NCBI RefSeq assembly: GCF_901538355.1
Contig: NZ_LR593887.1
Coordinates: 5,680,920 to 5,744,919, forward strand
Reading direction: 5' to 3'
From: Tuwongella immobilis
GTDB lineage: Bacteria; Planctomycetota; Planctomycetia; Gemmatales; Gemmataceae
Length of the DNA: 64,000 bases
Shown piece after piece: positions 27,671-36,752 of this stretch. Numbering within the stretch: position 1 is the stretch's first letter; each line of letters opens with the position of its first letter. The notes beneath the pieces are model-generated. The model saw nothing but the letters and a program-made list of their open reading frames with translations, was not told the DNA's origin and ran no database searches. A program made the position numbers and the translations under genes.

Positions 27671-27874
27671 GACCGACCCTCCTTCCGATCCCCAAAATCG
27701 AGTCCGCAATTGGCGACACGCACCAAATTGCAGGGTTGTATCGGTTGAATCGGCAACATCCGGACGAAACTTGAGGATTCCGAACAAAATTTCCGATTTT
27801 TTCTCAAGTCGATTCGGCGGAATGGCGAAGCGGCGCAGGGTGGGCTTGTCGGGGAGTCCGCGAATCGCTACAAG

Positions 27875-29302
27875 ATGCCAAAGCAGGTGTTCCCAGTCCC
27901 CGAGAACCCGCTCATGCCAGATGCAGAAGATCACCCCCCGACTGCGAATGCTCTCCCCATTCCGCCTGACGGTATCGATCCACTGACCCGCCATAATATG
28001 ATTGCCGAGACATTGTTCTCCGCATTCAACGGCATTTTCATGGGCTTGGCGATTCTCGCGGCCCCGGTGATGGCGGTGGTCGGCTATCAGGCCAATCCGT
28101 TGGAACTCACCATTCTCGTCGCGGCGTTCCCCGTGGGTGTCTTTTTTGGGCCATTGTGGGCGGGATTCGGCCGCCGAGTGGGGATGCAGCGGCTGGTCAC
28201 ACAAATGGCAATCTGGGCGAATCTGCCGCTCTTTGCCATTTTTTGGGTCGAGCAAGCCTGGCTGTTCACCCTGTTGGTTTCCATCAGCCAGATCCTCAAC
28301 TCTGGTATGCGGATGGGTCAATCCAGTCTGTATCCACTGCTGTACCCCAAAGCCATTCGCGGACGCGTGCTGGGACGGCTGACTTTTTGGACCTTTTTGA
28401 CCATGGTGCCTACCATTCTCATGAGTGGCTGGCTGCTCGATTGCAGCCGGGAGATGGTGCGAGTGCTGTATCCCCTCGCCGGGATGTGCGGATTGATCGG
28501 AGCCGTATACTACCACACAATCGTTGTACCGGGTGAAGACGTGCTGGTGCAGCGCGATCGATCCTGGATGGCCGGCCTGAACGGAGTGCGCCGGGTGCTG
28601 CAAGACGATCAAGCGCATTTGCTGTATCAGGGGGCGTTCTTTCTCTCGGGGTCGGCGTTCTTTCTCTCCAGCCATATTGTGCTGTTGCTGGTGTGCGACC
28701 GATTCGATTTCTCCGCATTTGAGTTGGCACTCTGGATGACCGTGATGCCACAATTGCTGCTCGCGGTCTCATCGCCCATCTGGGGGCGGATTTACGATCG
28801 GGTGGGGCTGGTCAATTGTCGGCTGCTGATTAGCGCGGTCATGACAACGTATCTGATGAGTTACTGGCTGGGAATCGTTCTGGGTTGGCCGGTGTTGATT
28901 GTTTTGGGTAGCATTCTCATGGGGCTATCCAACGGCGGCGGGCAAGTGACCTGGGCATTGACCCCCAGCCACTTTGCCAAACAACCGGCCGATGTGCCCA
29001 TCTATAATGGCATTCACTTTGTGCTCAACGGCACACGCGGGTTGGTGATGCCCTGGATTGGCTCGGTGATGTGGGTGCTGACCGGCCCGGCTGCGGTGCT
29101 GGTCGCCGTCGCCAGTTCGGTGGCCAGTGCCCCGTTGCTGCTGCGAGTCCGCCAGATGGAACGAGCGCAAGCCCCCAGTACGGAATTGGTTCCGACCAGT
29201 CCCGCAGGCTGGACCGAGCCACCGGAGATGCGCGGAGCACCGCGAAGTGGCCCACGAGAGGCCCGGCCACAACCGACCAACAAGCCCGTGCAAGCGTGTT
29301 AA
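27875..29302 (+). CDS. major facilitator superfamily transporter, 475 aa
   Basis: The protein has about 12 hydrophobic helices. The first is at ~45-65 (AFNGIFMGLAILAAPVMAVV). The loop after helix 2 reads FFGPLWAGFGRRVGMQRLV, an MFS motif-A-like GXXXDRXGRR relative, and the symmetric position after helix 8 reads SPIWGRIYDRVGLVNCRLL. The C-terminus is Pro/Arg-rich and cytoplasmic. The substrate cannot be read from sequence. ATG 27875 gives the longest form; ATG 27914 is equally likely since neither has a ribosome site. It is divergent from the Pro-rich protein gene and followed by the GNAT-like gene 63 bp later. Confidence 0.82.
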   Translation: MPKQVFPVPENPLMPDAEDHPPTANALPIPPDGIDPLTRHNMIAETLFSAFNGIFMGLAILAAPVMAVVGYQANPLELTILVAAFPVGVFFGPLWAGFGRRVGMQRLVTQMAIWANLPLFAIFWVEQAWLFTLLVSISQILNSGMRMGQSSLYPLLYPKAIRGRVLGRLTFWTFLTMVPTILMSGWLLDCSREMVRVLYPLAGMCGLIGAVYYHTIVVPGEDVLVQRDRSWMAGLNGVRRVLQDDQAHLLYQGAFFLSGSAFFLSSHIVLLLVCDRFDFSAFELALWMTVMPQLLLAVSSPIWGRIYDRVGLVNCRLLISAVMTTYLMSYWLGIVLGWPVLIVLGSILMGLSNGGGQVTWALTPSHFAKQPADVPIYNGIHFVLNGTRGLVMPWIGSVMWVLTGPAAVLVAVASSVASAPLLLRVRQMERAQAPSTELVPTSPAGWTEPPEMRGAPRSGPREARPQPTNKPVQAC

Positions 29303-29365
29303 TTGCGAGTCAGAATCCGGTATCGGCATGGATCGATTTGCGATCGGTTTCAGGATGTGTAGGTG

Positions 29366-30313
29366 ATGATTCGAGCGTACCAACTGGGTGATGCCGCCAT
29401 CGAGGCCGCGATTACCAACCATGCCGCCGCTCATTTGCCGGGTTTCGTGCCGCTACGGCCCGAAGACATCGAATGGGAATCACGCAACCCGCGAGATTTC
29501 GCGCCCCACCTTCGATTTATTGCCGAACATGATGGGCACCCGGTGGGAATCTGCCAAGCACACCCCTGCGGACGCATCTCGCTGCCATGGTGTCTGCCCG
29601 GATACGAAGGCTATGCCTCGCCGCTGTTCCAGCATACGCTGCATGCGCTGTATCATTCCGGTGTCCGTCGGATCTTCGCCGCTTGTCATGCAGAATGGAC
29701 CGATCAACACGCCTACCTGGAAGCATTTGGGCTGCCCAAAGTCCGCGACATGATTAACTATCTGTTGCCGATTCGGGATGTGCCAACGCTGGTAGGCTCC
29801 AAGGCGAATCGCCCCATCCGCCTGCTCGAACGCAGCGACCTGCCCGAAGTGGAGCGAATGCTGCCGCAAGCCCTTCGCCTGTCGGGAAATGCGCTCGAAC
29901 GCTATCTGTTTCTCAATCCGATGTTCCCGGCCGAATCGCTGTTTGCGCTCTGTGCCCGTCAGGGGAGTTTGCTGGGGGTGGGAATTTTCCTGCAAGATGA
30001 GCAGTGGCCACTCCCCCGCCAGACCGATCCGAATCAGGCCCACTTTCGGCTTGGATCGTTTGGCACCGAGGGGATTCCGTCCACCGGCGTCAACGGGCTG
30101 TTTAGCTGCCTGATTCGCACCGACCGGGACGCGGTTCCAATCGGGCTGGATTTGATTGCCCAAGCGTTGGAACGTCTCGACGGGGAAGAAGACGAAGCGC
30201 CGCAAGAATTGGCCGCGCAAGTTCCTTCCGATGTGCCGCATTTGGCGCAATTTTACGAACGATATTTTCAGCGTCAGGGCCACTTCCCGGTCTTTGAACG
30301 CATCCTCTCTTGA
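29366..30313 (+). CDS. GNAT-like N-acetyltransferase domain protein, 315 aa
   Basis: Residues ~1-140 and ~145-300 look like two related acetyltransferase-type halves: MIRAYQLGDAAIEAAITNHA at the start and RPIRLLERSDLPEVERMLPQ in the middle are both typical beta1-alpha1 GNAT openings. The classical R/QXXGXG/A acetyl-CoA loop is not clear, so one or both halves may be degenerate. The second ATG of the ATG-ATG pair, 29366, is the likely start. The stop overlaps the upstream region of the FIST gene, so the two are probably one operon. Substrate unknown. Confidence 0.6.
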   Translation: MIRAYQLGDAAIEAAITNHAAAHLPGFVPLRPEDIEWESRNPRDFAPHLRFIAEHDGHPVGICQAHPCGRISLPWCLPGYEGYASPLFQHTLHALYHSGVRRIFAACHAEWTDQHAYLEAFGLPKVRDMINYLLPIRDVPTLVGSKANRPIRLLERSDLPEVERMLPQALRLSGNALERYLFLNPMFPAESLFALCARQGSLLGVGIFLQDEQWPLPRQTDPNQAHFRLGSFGTEGIPSTGVNGLFSCLIRTDRDAVPIGLDLIAQALERLDGEEDEAPQELAAQVPSDVPHLAQFYERYFQRQGHFPVFERILS

Positions 30314-30330
30314 TTGTCAAGGATTCCGCG

Positions 30331-31653
30331 ATGCCCTTTGCTGCTGCTTTGTCAACGCTGCCGGATACCGCCCAAGCGATCACCGAAGTTTGCGACTTCG
30401 CCTTGGGACAACTCGGAGGCGTGGCACCGGAATTAGCGATTGTCTTTTTCTCGCCCCATCATGTTGGCGAAGAGACCGATTTGGCCGCCCTGTTTGCACA
30501 ACGCCTGGGCGATGCCTGCATCATCGGTTGCATGGGCGAATCGATCGTTGGCACCGGCCGCGAAATCGAGAACGCCCCTGCCATCAGCCTCTGGTTGGGT
30601 AACTGGGGCGGCAAACTCCGAATCGATGGCTTCCATCTGCAATTGATGCGAACCCCCGATGGCCCCAGCTTTTTGGGCTGGCCCGATGCCCTGTTCGATG
30701 TCGAACCCGATTCCGCGGCCCTGCTCGTGTTGGGCGATCCGTTCAGTTTCCCCATTGGCGAGCAATTTTTGCCCCGCGTCAACGACGACTATCCCGGCAT
30801 GCCGCTGCTCGGTGGCATGGCTAGTGGCTCGTCCGGGCCAGGCGAGAATGTGCTCCTCTTCGCCAACGAATTGCGAAGCGAAGGCGCTGTCGGCGTGCTG
30901 CTGCGCGGGCCACGCTGCTGGCGGCAAATCGTCTCGCAGGGGTGCCGCCCCATCGGTTCGCCGCTCATCGTCACCCGCAGCGAAGAAAATATCGTCTTTG
31001 AATTGAATGGCACCACGCCACTGACATTACTTCAGCGATTGTACCCGACGTTGGATGCCAACGATCAAGCACTGCTCGAACGCGGATTGCATCTGGGTAT
31101 CGCCGTCAAACCGATGGAATCAACCGCCAGAGCCACCCCCAATCCAGAGGCGGATGTGGAATCGGAAGCCGCCCCCTTCCCACAATCGGAATCGGCGTCG
31201 GAATCGGAAGCAGACGTGACATCACCCGCGGCCGAATCGCCCGATTTGCCCGATGAGGGGGATTCGACATCGGCCAAGCCGTTGCCGTATGTCATCCGCA
31301 ATGTTTACGGTTTTGATCGATCCAGTGGCGCAATGGTGGTGACGGATCGGGTCGAAGTGGGCCAGGTGGTGCAATTCCATCTGCGGGATCAAGCCTCCGC
31401 CAGCGCCGATCTTCAAACGCTGCTGCAAGCCGATCGGGCCAGCCACCCCCAAGCCGCCGCCGCCCTGCTATTCACCTGCAACGGCCGAGGCTCGCGGATG
31501 TTCACGCAGACCAGCCACGACGCGGGGAAAATCGCGCAAGCCTATGGCAACATTCCCCTTGCGGGATTATTTGCCGCCGGGGAACTCGGCCCCATCGGCA
31601 GCACGAACTTCATTCACGGCTTTACCGCGAGTGTGCTTGTGTTCGATGCCTGA
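30331..31653 (+). CDS. FIST-domain sensory protein, 440 aa
   Basis: The N-terminal half matches the FIST N domain: LAIVFFSPHHVGEETDLAAL, GCMGESIVGTGREIENAPAI, and PGMPLLGGMASGSSGPGENV. The C-terminal part matches FIST C, with AAALLFTCNGRGSRMF and the ending IPLAGLFAAGELGPIGSTNF. FIST domains bind small ligands, possibly amino acids, and are often linked to signalling proteins. A ~55-residue acidic Ser/Glu/Ala insertion (~residues 260-320) interrupts the C domain. I chose ATG 30331 with AAGGA upstream over the TTG at 30310. The last 40 bp overlap the convergent methyltransferase gene. Confidence 0.8.
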   Translation: MPFAAALSTLPDTAQAITEVCDFALGQLGGVAPELAIVFFSPHHVGEETDLAALFAQRLGDACIIGCMGESIVGTGREIENAPAISLWLGNWGGKLRIDGFHLQLMRTPDGPSFLGWPDALFDVEPDSAALLVLGDPFSFPIGEQFLPRVNDDYPGMPLLGGMASGSSGPGENVLLFANELRSEGAVGVLLRGPRCWRQIVSQGCRPIGSPLIVTRSEENIVFELNGTTPLTLLQRLYPTLDANDQALLERGLHLGIAVKPMESTARATPNPEADVESEAAPFPQSESASESEADVTSPAAESPDLPDEGDSTSAKPLPYVIRNVYGFDRSSGAMVVTDRVEVGQVVQFHLRDQASASADLQTLLQADRASHPQAAAALLFTCNGRGSRMFTQTSHDAGKIAQAYGNIPLAGLFAAGELGPIGSTNFIHGFTASVLVFDA

Positions 31654-32603
31654 GCCGGGGCCGGCAGCATCCCGCCCGGAGCGGATGCCGTGCATAACGG
31701 CGTCGCTTCGGCGGAATCCGAGTCCGAATCCACCACCGGAACGGCTGCCGAGGTCACCCCCACAGCCATCGGACAGCCCCCCAATTGCAGTCGAGTCAGC
31801 GTGTAGCTGCGCGACACCTGCGGGGCGAGCAATTTCAGCATCAGCCCCATCAATTTCATGCCCAACGGCATGCGGCGATGATACCGTTGGCCGATGATCT
31901 GCATATCCGCAACATCCACGACCGTCAGCCCTTCCGCCCAATCGCTCATCTCCCGAGCCGATTCCAACCCCCACGCCAATCGCGCTTGGGTATGTTTGAG
32001 CGCATCATGCCGATGCTGATCGCGCACCACATCGGGATGCACAAAATCGCACAGCATCCACGAACCAGGGAATTCGGCCGCAAGTTGGCCCATGAGTTGC
32101 TGCACGGCCGGCAGCGGCAGATAGACCAGCACCGCTTCGCTGACAAAGCAAACCGGGCCGGGACACTCCCGCACCACCGCTTGCCAATCGACGTTCGTGA
32201 TCGAATCCGCAACCCATTTGCGACGCGGATGCGGATCAAAGAATTGTCGTCGCAAGGCCATCGAATCGGGCAAATCAACATCCACCCAGTGCGCCTGGCC
32301 ATTATCCAGCCGCTCAAAGCGCGTATTCAGCCCCGCCCCCAATTCGACAATGGTTCCGGTCGGATGTTCCGCCAGAAACGCACGCACCCAATCATCAAAT
32401 TGTAGCCCGCGCATCAAACAGCCAATCCGACTCCGTCGCGCGGCCCGAAAATTCCGAAAATCGTATTCCAACGCCTCGGCAATCTCCAGCGATTTGGGAT
32501 CATGGACCATCGGTCGCTTGGAGCGCATCTCCACCGCTCGCGCAATCAACGGCAACAACATCGTCTCCTGCACCGCTCCCAACTCGACCGTCACACGTCC
32601 CAT
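31614..32603 (-). CDS. class I SAM-dependent methyltransferase of the leucine carboxyl methyltransferase type, 329 aa
   Basis: The SAM-binding motif is TIVELGAGLNTRFERLDNG, followed by WVDVDLPDSMALRRQFF and CFVSEAVLVYLPLPAVQQLM. These blocks are the hallmarks of the LCM (Tcmp/Omt-like) O-methyltransferase family, which methylates carboxylates or hydroxyls of small molecules or protein C-termini. The C-terminal ~40 residues are an Ala/Ser/Pro-rich extension beyond the core, and their coding sequence overlaps the FIST gene tail-to-tail. ATG 32603 has GGGAGGG seven bases upstream and is preferred to 32633. Substrate unknown. Confidence 0.8.
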   Translation of the reverse strand: MGRVTVELGAVQETMLLPLIARAVEMRSKRPMVHDPKSLEIAEALEYDFRNFRAARRSRIGCLMRGLQFDDWVRAFLAEHPTGTIVELGAGLNTRFERLDNGQAHWVDVDLPDSMALRRQFFDPHPRRKWVADSITNVDWQAVVRECPGPVCFVSEAVLVYLPLPAVQQLMGQLAAEFPGSWMLCDFVHPDVVRDQHRHDALKHTQARLAWGLESAREMSDWAEGLTVVDVADMQIIGQRYHRRMPLGMKLMGLMLKLLAPQVSRSYTLTRLQLGGCPMAVGVTSAAVPVVDSDSDSAEATPLCTASAPGGMLPAPAQASNTSTLAVKP

Positions 32604-33167
32604 CACCACCCTCCCCATCCCGTTCCCACCCAATCACTTCCCTTCATTCATAGTCTACCACTCCGTTCCCTGACCACGCCCGCATTCCCGCAGCCGCCAA
32701 TCCTCCAGACACACGTCCAGGATTCTCACAACGCACAATCCACATCCCCGCACCAGCCCACCCACACGCCAATCCAGAAAACCTCAAACTTGTACACTCG
32801 TAGCAGCACATTTCGGACAGTCGCCCGCAATTTTGCCAGTGAGACATTGGGCGCAAAGGACGGACGAATCCGCGCGGAGAATCAACGCTCCAACCGTGGA
32901 ATGAGAAACAAATTCAGGACAGGATTGCAGCGATGATGAATTCTTGCACAACGGTCTTTACAACAATTCATCTGGATTTTCCAACAGGATCCAGCGACAA
33001 GACATGAGATGGATGGATTGGAAGCGTTGGTGCCCCATCCAAGGGAGTCGAGACAACTCCCCGGACAACGACCACGAAGATGGTGTGATGCATGGTTATT
33101 GACGATCCATTTTCGGGGAAGATGGGCCATCCTATTTCGGAAGTGATCGTCTTGCACGGAGGCTCCA
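32604..33167. other. 564-bp intergenic stretch without a supported gene
   Basis: Short frames exist on both strands but none has a recognisable domain, a good ribosome site or gene-like composition. The left part (to about 32,800) is C-rich and non-coding in look; the right part is closer to coding composition and could hold remnants of a decayed gene. It separates the methyltransferase from the orphan gene at 33168 and must contain both promoters, though none is clear. Confidence 0.4.
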
Positions 33168-33737
33168 ATGGCCGCATTCGCTTTCGTTTTATTAGAATGG
33201 GCAATCGCACCGGTTGACATTTTAAGAGCACAATATCTGTTAAAGACAGCGATTTCTGTCGAATATCAGGATATCCAATTTTTAATTCCAGAGGGCGTCC
33301 CGTTTACTCTTGAATTCGATCAGGGCTGCCAATTACGGTGGCTGAATCTCAAACCATCCGTATGGAAAGCATTCGATTCGGATCACATGAATCCACTTAT
33401 CGGAGAATGGGAACTCTATTTCAGTTATGAGTCCCAAACATCAGGCCGCAAAATGAAGATTCATCAAGAGATCCTGACAATCACCCCAGACGTTTTCGAT
33501 ATCAACGTTGGTCCTGGTGGGTTTCGATGGCTTTACACCGTGGAGTCTGAGTTCATATTCACTCGATTTCGTGTTTACCATCCAGTTGCGAGCGCGAAAA
33601 AGGAGCTATCTCAAAACAATATCGGCGGGATCGTAGATGATTTTCGTGCCATTCGCGTTGGCAATACGCTCCTTGGATGGCATCCGGATCGTAGTAATCA
33701 AAGCGGCACTTGCGTGGTTGGATTCTTGAAGCGTTGA
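33168..33737 (+). CDS. orphan hypothetical protein, 189 aa
   Basis: The start ATG has a strong GGAGG six bases upstream, which supports a real gene. No family is recognised. The protein has a hydrophobic N-terminus (AAFAFVLLEWAIAPVDIL), then mixed beta sequence rich in aromatic residues (GEWELYFSYESQTSGRKMKI, GPGGFRWLYTVESEFIFTRF) and a C-terminal GWHPDRSNQSGTCVVGFLKR. Base composition is clearly more AT-rich than the neighbours, and it stands alone between two unrelated units, so lateral acquisition is plausible. Confidence 0.6.
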   Translation: MAAFAFVLLEWAIAPVDILRAQYLLKTAISVEYQDIQFLIPEGVPFTLEFDQGCQLRWLNLKPSVWKAFDSDHMNPLIGEWELYFSYESQTSGRKMKIHQEILTITPDVFDINVGPGGFRWLYTVESEFIFTRFRVYHPVASAKKELSQNNIGGIVDDFRAIRVGNTLLGWHPDRSNQSGTCVVGFLKR

Positions 33738-33745
33738 GAATGCCA

Positions 33746-33806
33746 CCCCGGAATTCCAGACCGGGGGACACCTCGGCAACGAGGATCACCATCTGAGCGT
33801 GATCTG
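33746..33806 (+). terminator. run of three short hairpins after the orphan gene
   Basis: Three inverted repeats follow in quick succession: CCCCGG/CCGGGG at 33746-33766, CCTCG/CGAGG at 33771-33784 and ATCAC/GTGAT near 33786-33806. No T-run follows, so a classical Rho-independent terminator is doubtful. They may terminate the orphan gene and the convergent cobalamin operon, or be a small structured remnant. Confidence 0.3.
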
Positions 33807-33903
33807 AGACGATTCCGGGAACGTGCCTCCGCTGTTCTGAGGGTCGCTCAGCTCATCCCGATGCTTGCCACCGGATCTCTGCGATACGCGATCTCGTTTC
33901 GGA

Positions 33904-34542
33904 TTATTTGGCGGATTCAGGGATGTCGGTATCGTCTTCGTCCTCGTCATCGAGCGGCGGCAGGGGTTCGGGTGGCTCGATGGAGACGATGGAGCCGTGG
34001 GCGGGGATCAGGGCGAGCCATTGATGGACGGTCCAACCCGCGAGGGCTCCACGCAGGGCGGCGATGGGGCCGCCGTGGGTGATGGCGACGATGGTTCCGG
34101 TAGTCGGAAGGCTGGCATGCCAATCGAGCATGCGATCGCGCATGGCGTGGATCGTCTCGCCGCCTTCGGGTGCGAAGGTATCCGGCTCATCGACCAATCG
34201 GACCATGGAATCGCCGGTTTGGGCGTGGATTTCGTCCCACGGTTTGAGCTCCCAATTCCCGAAATTCAATTCGCGGATGCGGGGATCTTCCGTGAGTGGC
34301 AGTCCGACTTGCTGGGCGAGAATTTCCGCGAGAAATCGCGTGCGGCTCAGGCCGGAATGCAGCAGCAGAATCGGCTGCGGAACGGTGGCCAATTCGGCGG
34401 CGAGTTGGTTGGCGATTTCACGGCTGTGGGTTTGGCCCGCTTCGCTGAGGGGGACATCGCTTGCGCCGTAGCAGCGTGTTTTGTACGATTCTTCGATCGC
34501 CGCATGACGCACGAGAATCATCCGACGGGGTTGTGGAGTCAT
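33904..34542 (-). CDS. cobC: histidine phosphatase, probable alpha-ribazole phosphatase
   Basis: The 212-residue protein shows the phosphoglycerate-mutase fold: catalytic LVRHAAIEE (RHA where most relatives have RHG), SDVPLSEAGQTHSREIANQL, SGLSRTRFLAEILA, a Glu-rich RELNFGNWELKPWDEI and the second histidine in VAITHGGPIAALRG. Assignment to CobC, which removes the phosphate from alpha-ribazole 5'-phosphate in B12 assembly, rests on its place one base behind cobS under a cobalamin riboswitch. The last ~20 residues are acidic and family-atypical. The start is a clear ATG. Confidence 0.82.
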   Translation of the reverse strand: MTPQPRRMILVRHAAIEESYKTRCYGASDVPLSEAGQTHSREIANQLAAELATVPQPILLLHSGLSRTRFLAEILAQQVGLPLTEDPRIRELNFGNWELKPWDEIHAQTGDSMVRLVDEPDTFAPEGGETIHAMRDRMLDWHASLPTTGTIVAITHGGPIAALRGALAGWTVHQWLALIPAHGSIVSIEPPEPLPPLDDEDEDDTDIPESAK

Positions 34543-34543
34543 G

Positions 34544-35356
34544 TTATTTCATCCCCAGCATGGCAACGACAGCGAGCAAGACGAGCAATTGACCGACATA
34601 GGTGGCGAAGCCCAGACAGTCGCCGGTGACACCGCCAATTCGGCGTCGCAAATATCCACACAGCCACAGCACCCAGCCCGCGCTGGCGAACAGGGCCAAC
34701 AGCACGGCCAAGGGGGAGAGGAGCAGGAGCGGCACCATTGTAACGGCGGTGAAGATCATGCCTAGTCCGACTTCGCGCCACGCCAATTGTTGGGCAAGAT
34801 CTTTCGCCAATCCTTCACGATCCGTAACCGGAGGAAGCATCACCATCATCACCAATCCCAGGCTGCGGCCCAACGCCCCGGCGGCGATGCAACTGGCGAT
34901 GATCCAAAGCGTTGTGGGCAATGTGGTGAGCAGGCTGACTCGCAGGGCAAGGGCAAGTCCCAGGCCGACGGTGCCGAAACTGCCAATTCGGCTATCGCGG
35001 AGGATGGTGAGAATCGATTCGCGGGTCCAGCCGCCGCCGAACGCATCGCAGAAATCGGCGACGGCATCTTCGTGGAACGCACCCGTCATCCAGGCTTCGA
35101 TGACGAGCGCCAGCAGCACAGCGACGAGAATCGGCCAAATGCTGCTGGCCAATGCCAGGGTAATGCCGGTGATGGTCCCGACGATCAACCCCACGAGCGG
35201 AAAGTAAATCACTCCCCGACGGAGCGCGGCCTTGGCCTCATCGGCATTGGCCGCATAGGCGGGCACGGGAATGCGAGTGAGAAATTGAACGGCTGCAAGA
35301 AACGCCGCGCGTTCGGTTCGCCATCCGCGCCAACCACCCATCGGAGCCTGCGTCAT
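34544..35356 (-). CDS. cobS: adenosylcobinamide-GDP ribazoletransferase (cobalamin synthase)
   Basis: CobS joins adenosylcobinamide-GDP with alpha-ribazole in the membrane, the last assembly step of cobalamin. Family signatures are AAVQFLTRIPVP at the N-terminus, GVIYFPLVGLIVGTITG, MTGAFHEDAVADFCDAFGGG, ILRDSRIGSFGTVGLGLALA and the C-terminal RRIGGVTGDCLGFATYVGQL. About six membrane helices are visible in 270 residues, the normal length. Its ATG overlaps the stop of the DUF1559 gene by one base (TAATG), so the three genes form one unit. Confidence 0.95.
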   Translation of the reverse strand: MTQAPMGGWRGWRTERAAFLAAVQFLTRIPVPAYAANADEAKAALRRGVIYFPLVGLIVGTITGITLALASSIWPILVAVLLALVIEAWMTGAFHEDAVADFCDAFGGGWTRESILTILRDSRIGSFGTVGLGLALALRVSLLTTLPTTLWIIASCIAAGALGRSLGLVMMVMLPPVTDREGLAKDLAQQLAWREVGLGMIFTAVTMVPLLLLSPLAVLLALFASAGWVLWLCGYLRRRIGGVTGDCLGFATYVGQLLVLLAVVAMLGMK

Positions 35357-36165
35357 TATTCCCGTCCGAATTCGATATCATTGCTGCCGATGTCCCAAAC
35401 TTGTTCCCGTTTCCGGAGTTCGGTAGCGACAGTCGATTCCCAGCTTGGGGCACCGTTGATGGTCGGCGTGCGGGTTTCCACGTGCCCATCCGCGAAGCAG
35501 ACATTGGCGATGCCCGCGTGCCGGAAATGCACGTTGGGGAAACTCTGCGACGGGGCCGACAGATACCAGTTCTCGGTCAATTTATCGAACGGCGCGGCAA
35601 ACGGCACATTCGCGCTATCCGCAAAGGCAATCGTCGCGCTCGTGCCCCGACGATTGCTCACCGAGACGATCGATTCCCCGGCCACATCCCACGTCGAAAA
35701 GTTATCGTTGTAGGCATAGCTGGCAACCGGAATATCGAATCGCAGCGTGAAGCGTTCCGACAGGAACAACGGGCATTGCACAATCGCGCGGTTCCCTTCC
35801 AGATACGGCCCCAGAATCCCTCGGCTGGGATCCATTTTGCGCGGTGCCGACGTGTTATCCGTAATCAGCCCAAACCAATACAAATCGGTAAACGTCACCG
35901 TGGGACTCGATCGCATGCTCGAGACGGTGAAGCGGCCGCCGTTGACATCGGCGTGATTGTGCAATGCCAAGCCCAACTGCTTGAGGCTATTTTGGCACTT
36001 GGCCCGCGCGGCAGCCTCGCGGACTTTCTGAACCGCGGGCAACAACAGGCCGATCAGAATGGCGATGATGGCAATCACCACCAGCAATTCAATGAGCGTA
36101 AAGGCTGGACGAGAAAGCGGTTGCGATGAGCGATTGGTGGAACGAACTGACTGTGTCATATGCAT
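35356..36165 (-). CDS. DUF1559 prepilin-like protein in the cobalamin operon, 269 aa
   Basis: The N-terminus has a type IV prepilin signal: a basic leader ending in [20 protein letters not shown], then [20 protein letters not shown]. The rest is the DUF1559 domain with [12 protein letters not shown]-like ending ([19 protein letters not shown]). Planctomycetes have dozens of such type II pseudopilin-like secreted proteins, and their functions are unknown. The start is ATG 36165 or ATG 36159, two codons apart; neither has a strong ribosome site. It is the first gene after the cobalamin riboswitch, and its stop overlaps cobS (TAATG), so it is co-regulated with cobalamin synthesis. Confidence 0.88.
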   Translation of the reverse strand: MHMTQSVRSTNRSSQPLSRPAFTLIELLVVIAIIAILIGLLLPAVQKVREAAARAKCQNSLKQLGLALHNHADVNGGRFTVSSMRSSPTVTFTDLYWFGLITDNTSAPRKMDPSRGILGPYLEGNRAIVQCPLFLSERFTLRFDIPVASYAYNDNFSTWDVAGESIVSVSNRRGTSATIAFADSANVPFAAPFDKLTENWYLSAPSQSFPNVHFRHAGIANVCFADGHVETRTPTINGAPSWESTVATELRKREQVWDIGSNDIEFGRE

Positions 36166-36296
36166 TGACCACACTTTCTGCCGGTCCGGGCAGACGGTCA
36201 GTGCGTCGGTGGCGAAATCGCGAGCGGTGCCTGCGCGCGCAGACAGAAGTTCAACCACTCGCATGCCTTGGTCCGAGGCACCGAGGAAACTCCTCA

Positions 36297-36480
36297 CGCG
36301 GCAGGTCTTCTGGCTCTCAGCTACAAGCGATTGGGGACCACCTTCCCAACATGTCGAAGGCATGTCAGTGGTATCAATCTGTCCCGCAATCTCACTGATT
36401 ACAGCAGCGGCCCTGCGCCGGATTTGCACCGGCTTCCCTTTTCATTTCTCGCCCTGCATCGACGGGTGAGAAAACCGCCT
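36297..36480 (-). promoter_or_regulatory. cobalamin (adenosylcobalamin) riboswitch
   Basis: Read on the reverse strand, the 5' part has GGGAAGCCGGTGCAAATCCG followed by GCGCAGGGCCGCTGCTGTAA, and the 3' end has the canonical B12 box AGCCAGAAGACCTGC at 36301-36317. Between them ACCACTG (GCCACTG-type) and GGGAAGGTGG occur in the correct order. This is the complete cobalamin aptamer. It ends ~135 bp before the DUF1559 start. A GAGGA/TCCTC hairpin at about 36284-36296 may belong to the expression platform. It should shut off DUF1559-cobS-cobC when adenosylcobalamin is abundant. Confidence 0.93.
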
Positions 36481-36752
36481 GAGTCACCCTTTTCTTAAAC
36501 GATGGCGATGGAATTGACCAGAGCGAGCCGAAAAATTCTTCACTCGCAATCGCCCCGAATGTCCGCATCTTCCGCAATTCGCATCGGCGAATGATCCCGA
36601 TTTCGTGTCGTGGAGCGCATGGCGTAATTCTGCGGATCGGAATCGCCGGAATCGGGACCGTCAGCGAATGCTTGACGCTTCAGCGGCAACGTGCGATCGT
36701 ACATCCCAGACTAATCACGCCGTGCCTCTCCCACCCAGAAAGGATCGCCTGG

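Noticed and set aside
27671-28753. Upstream extension of the Pro-rich protein frame on the reverse strand (would make a 984-residue protein)
   Set aside because: It covers the MFS gene on the other strand, and a strong AGGAGGG-ATG start with signal peptide exists at 27670.
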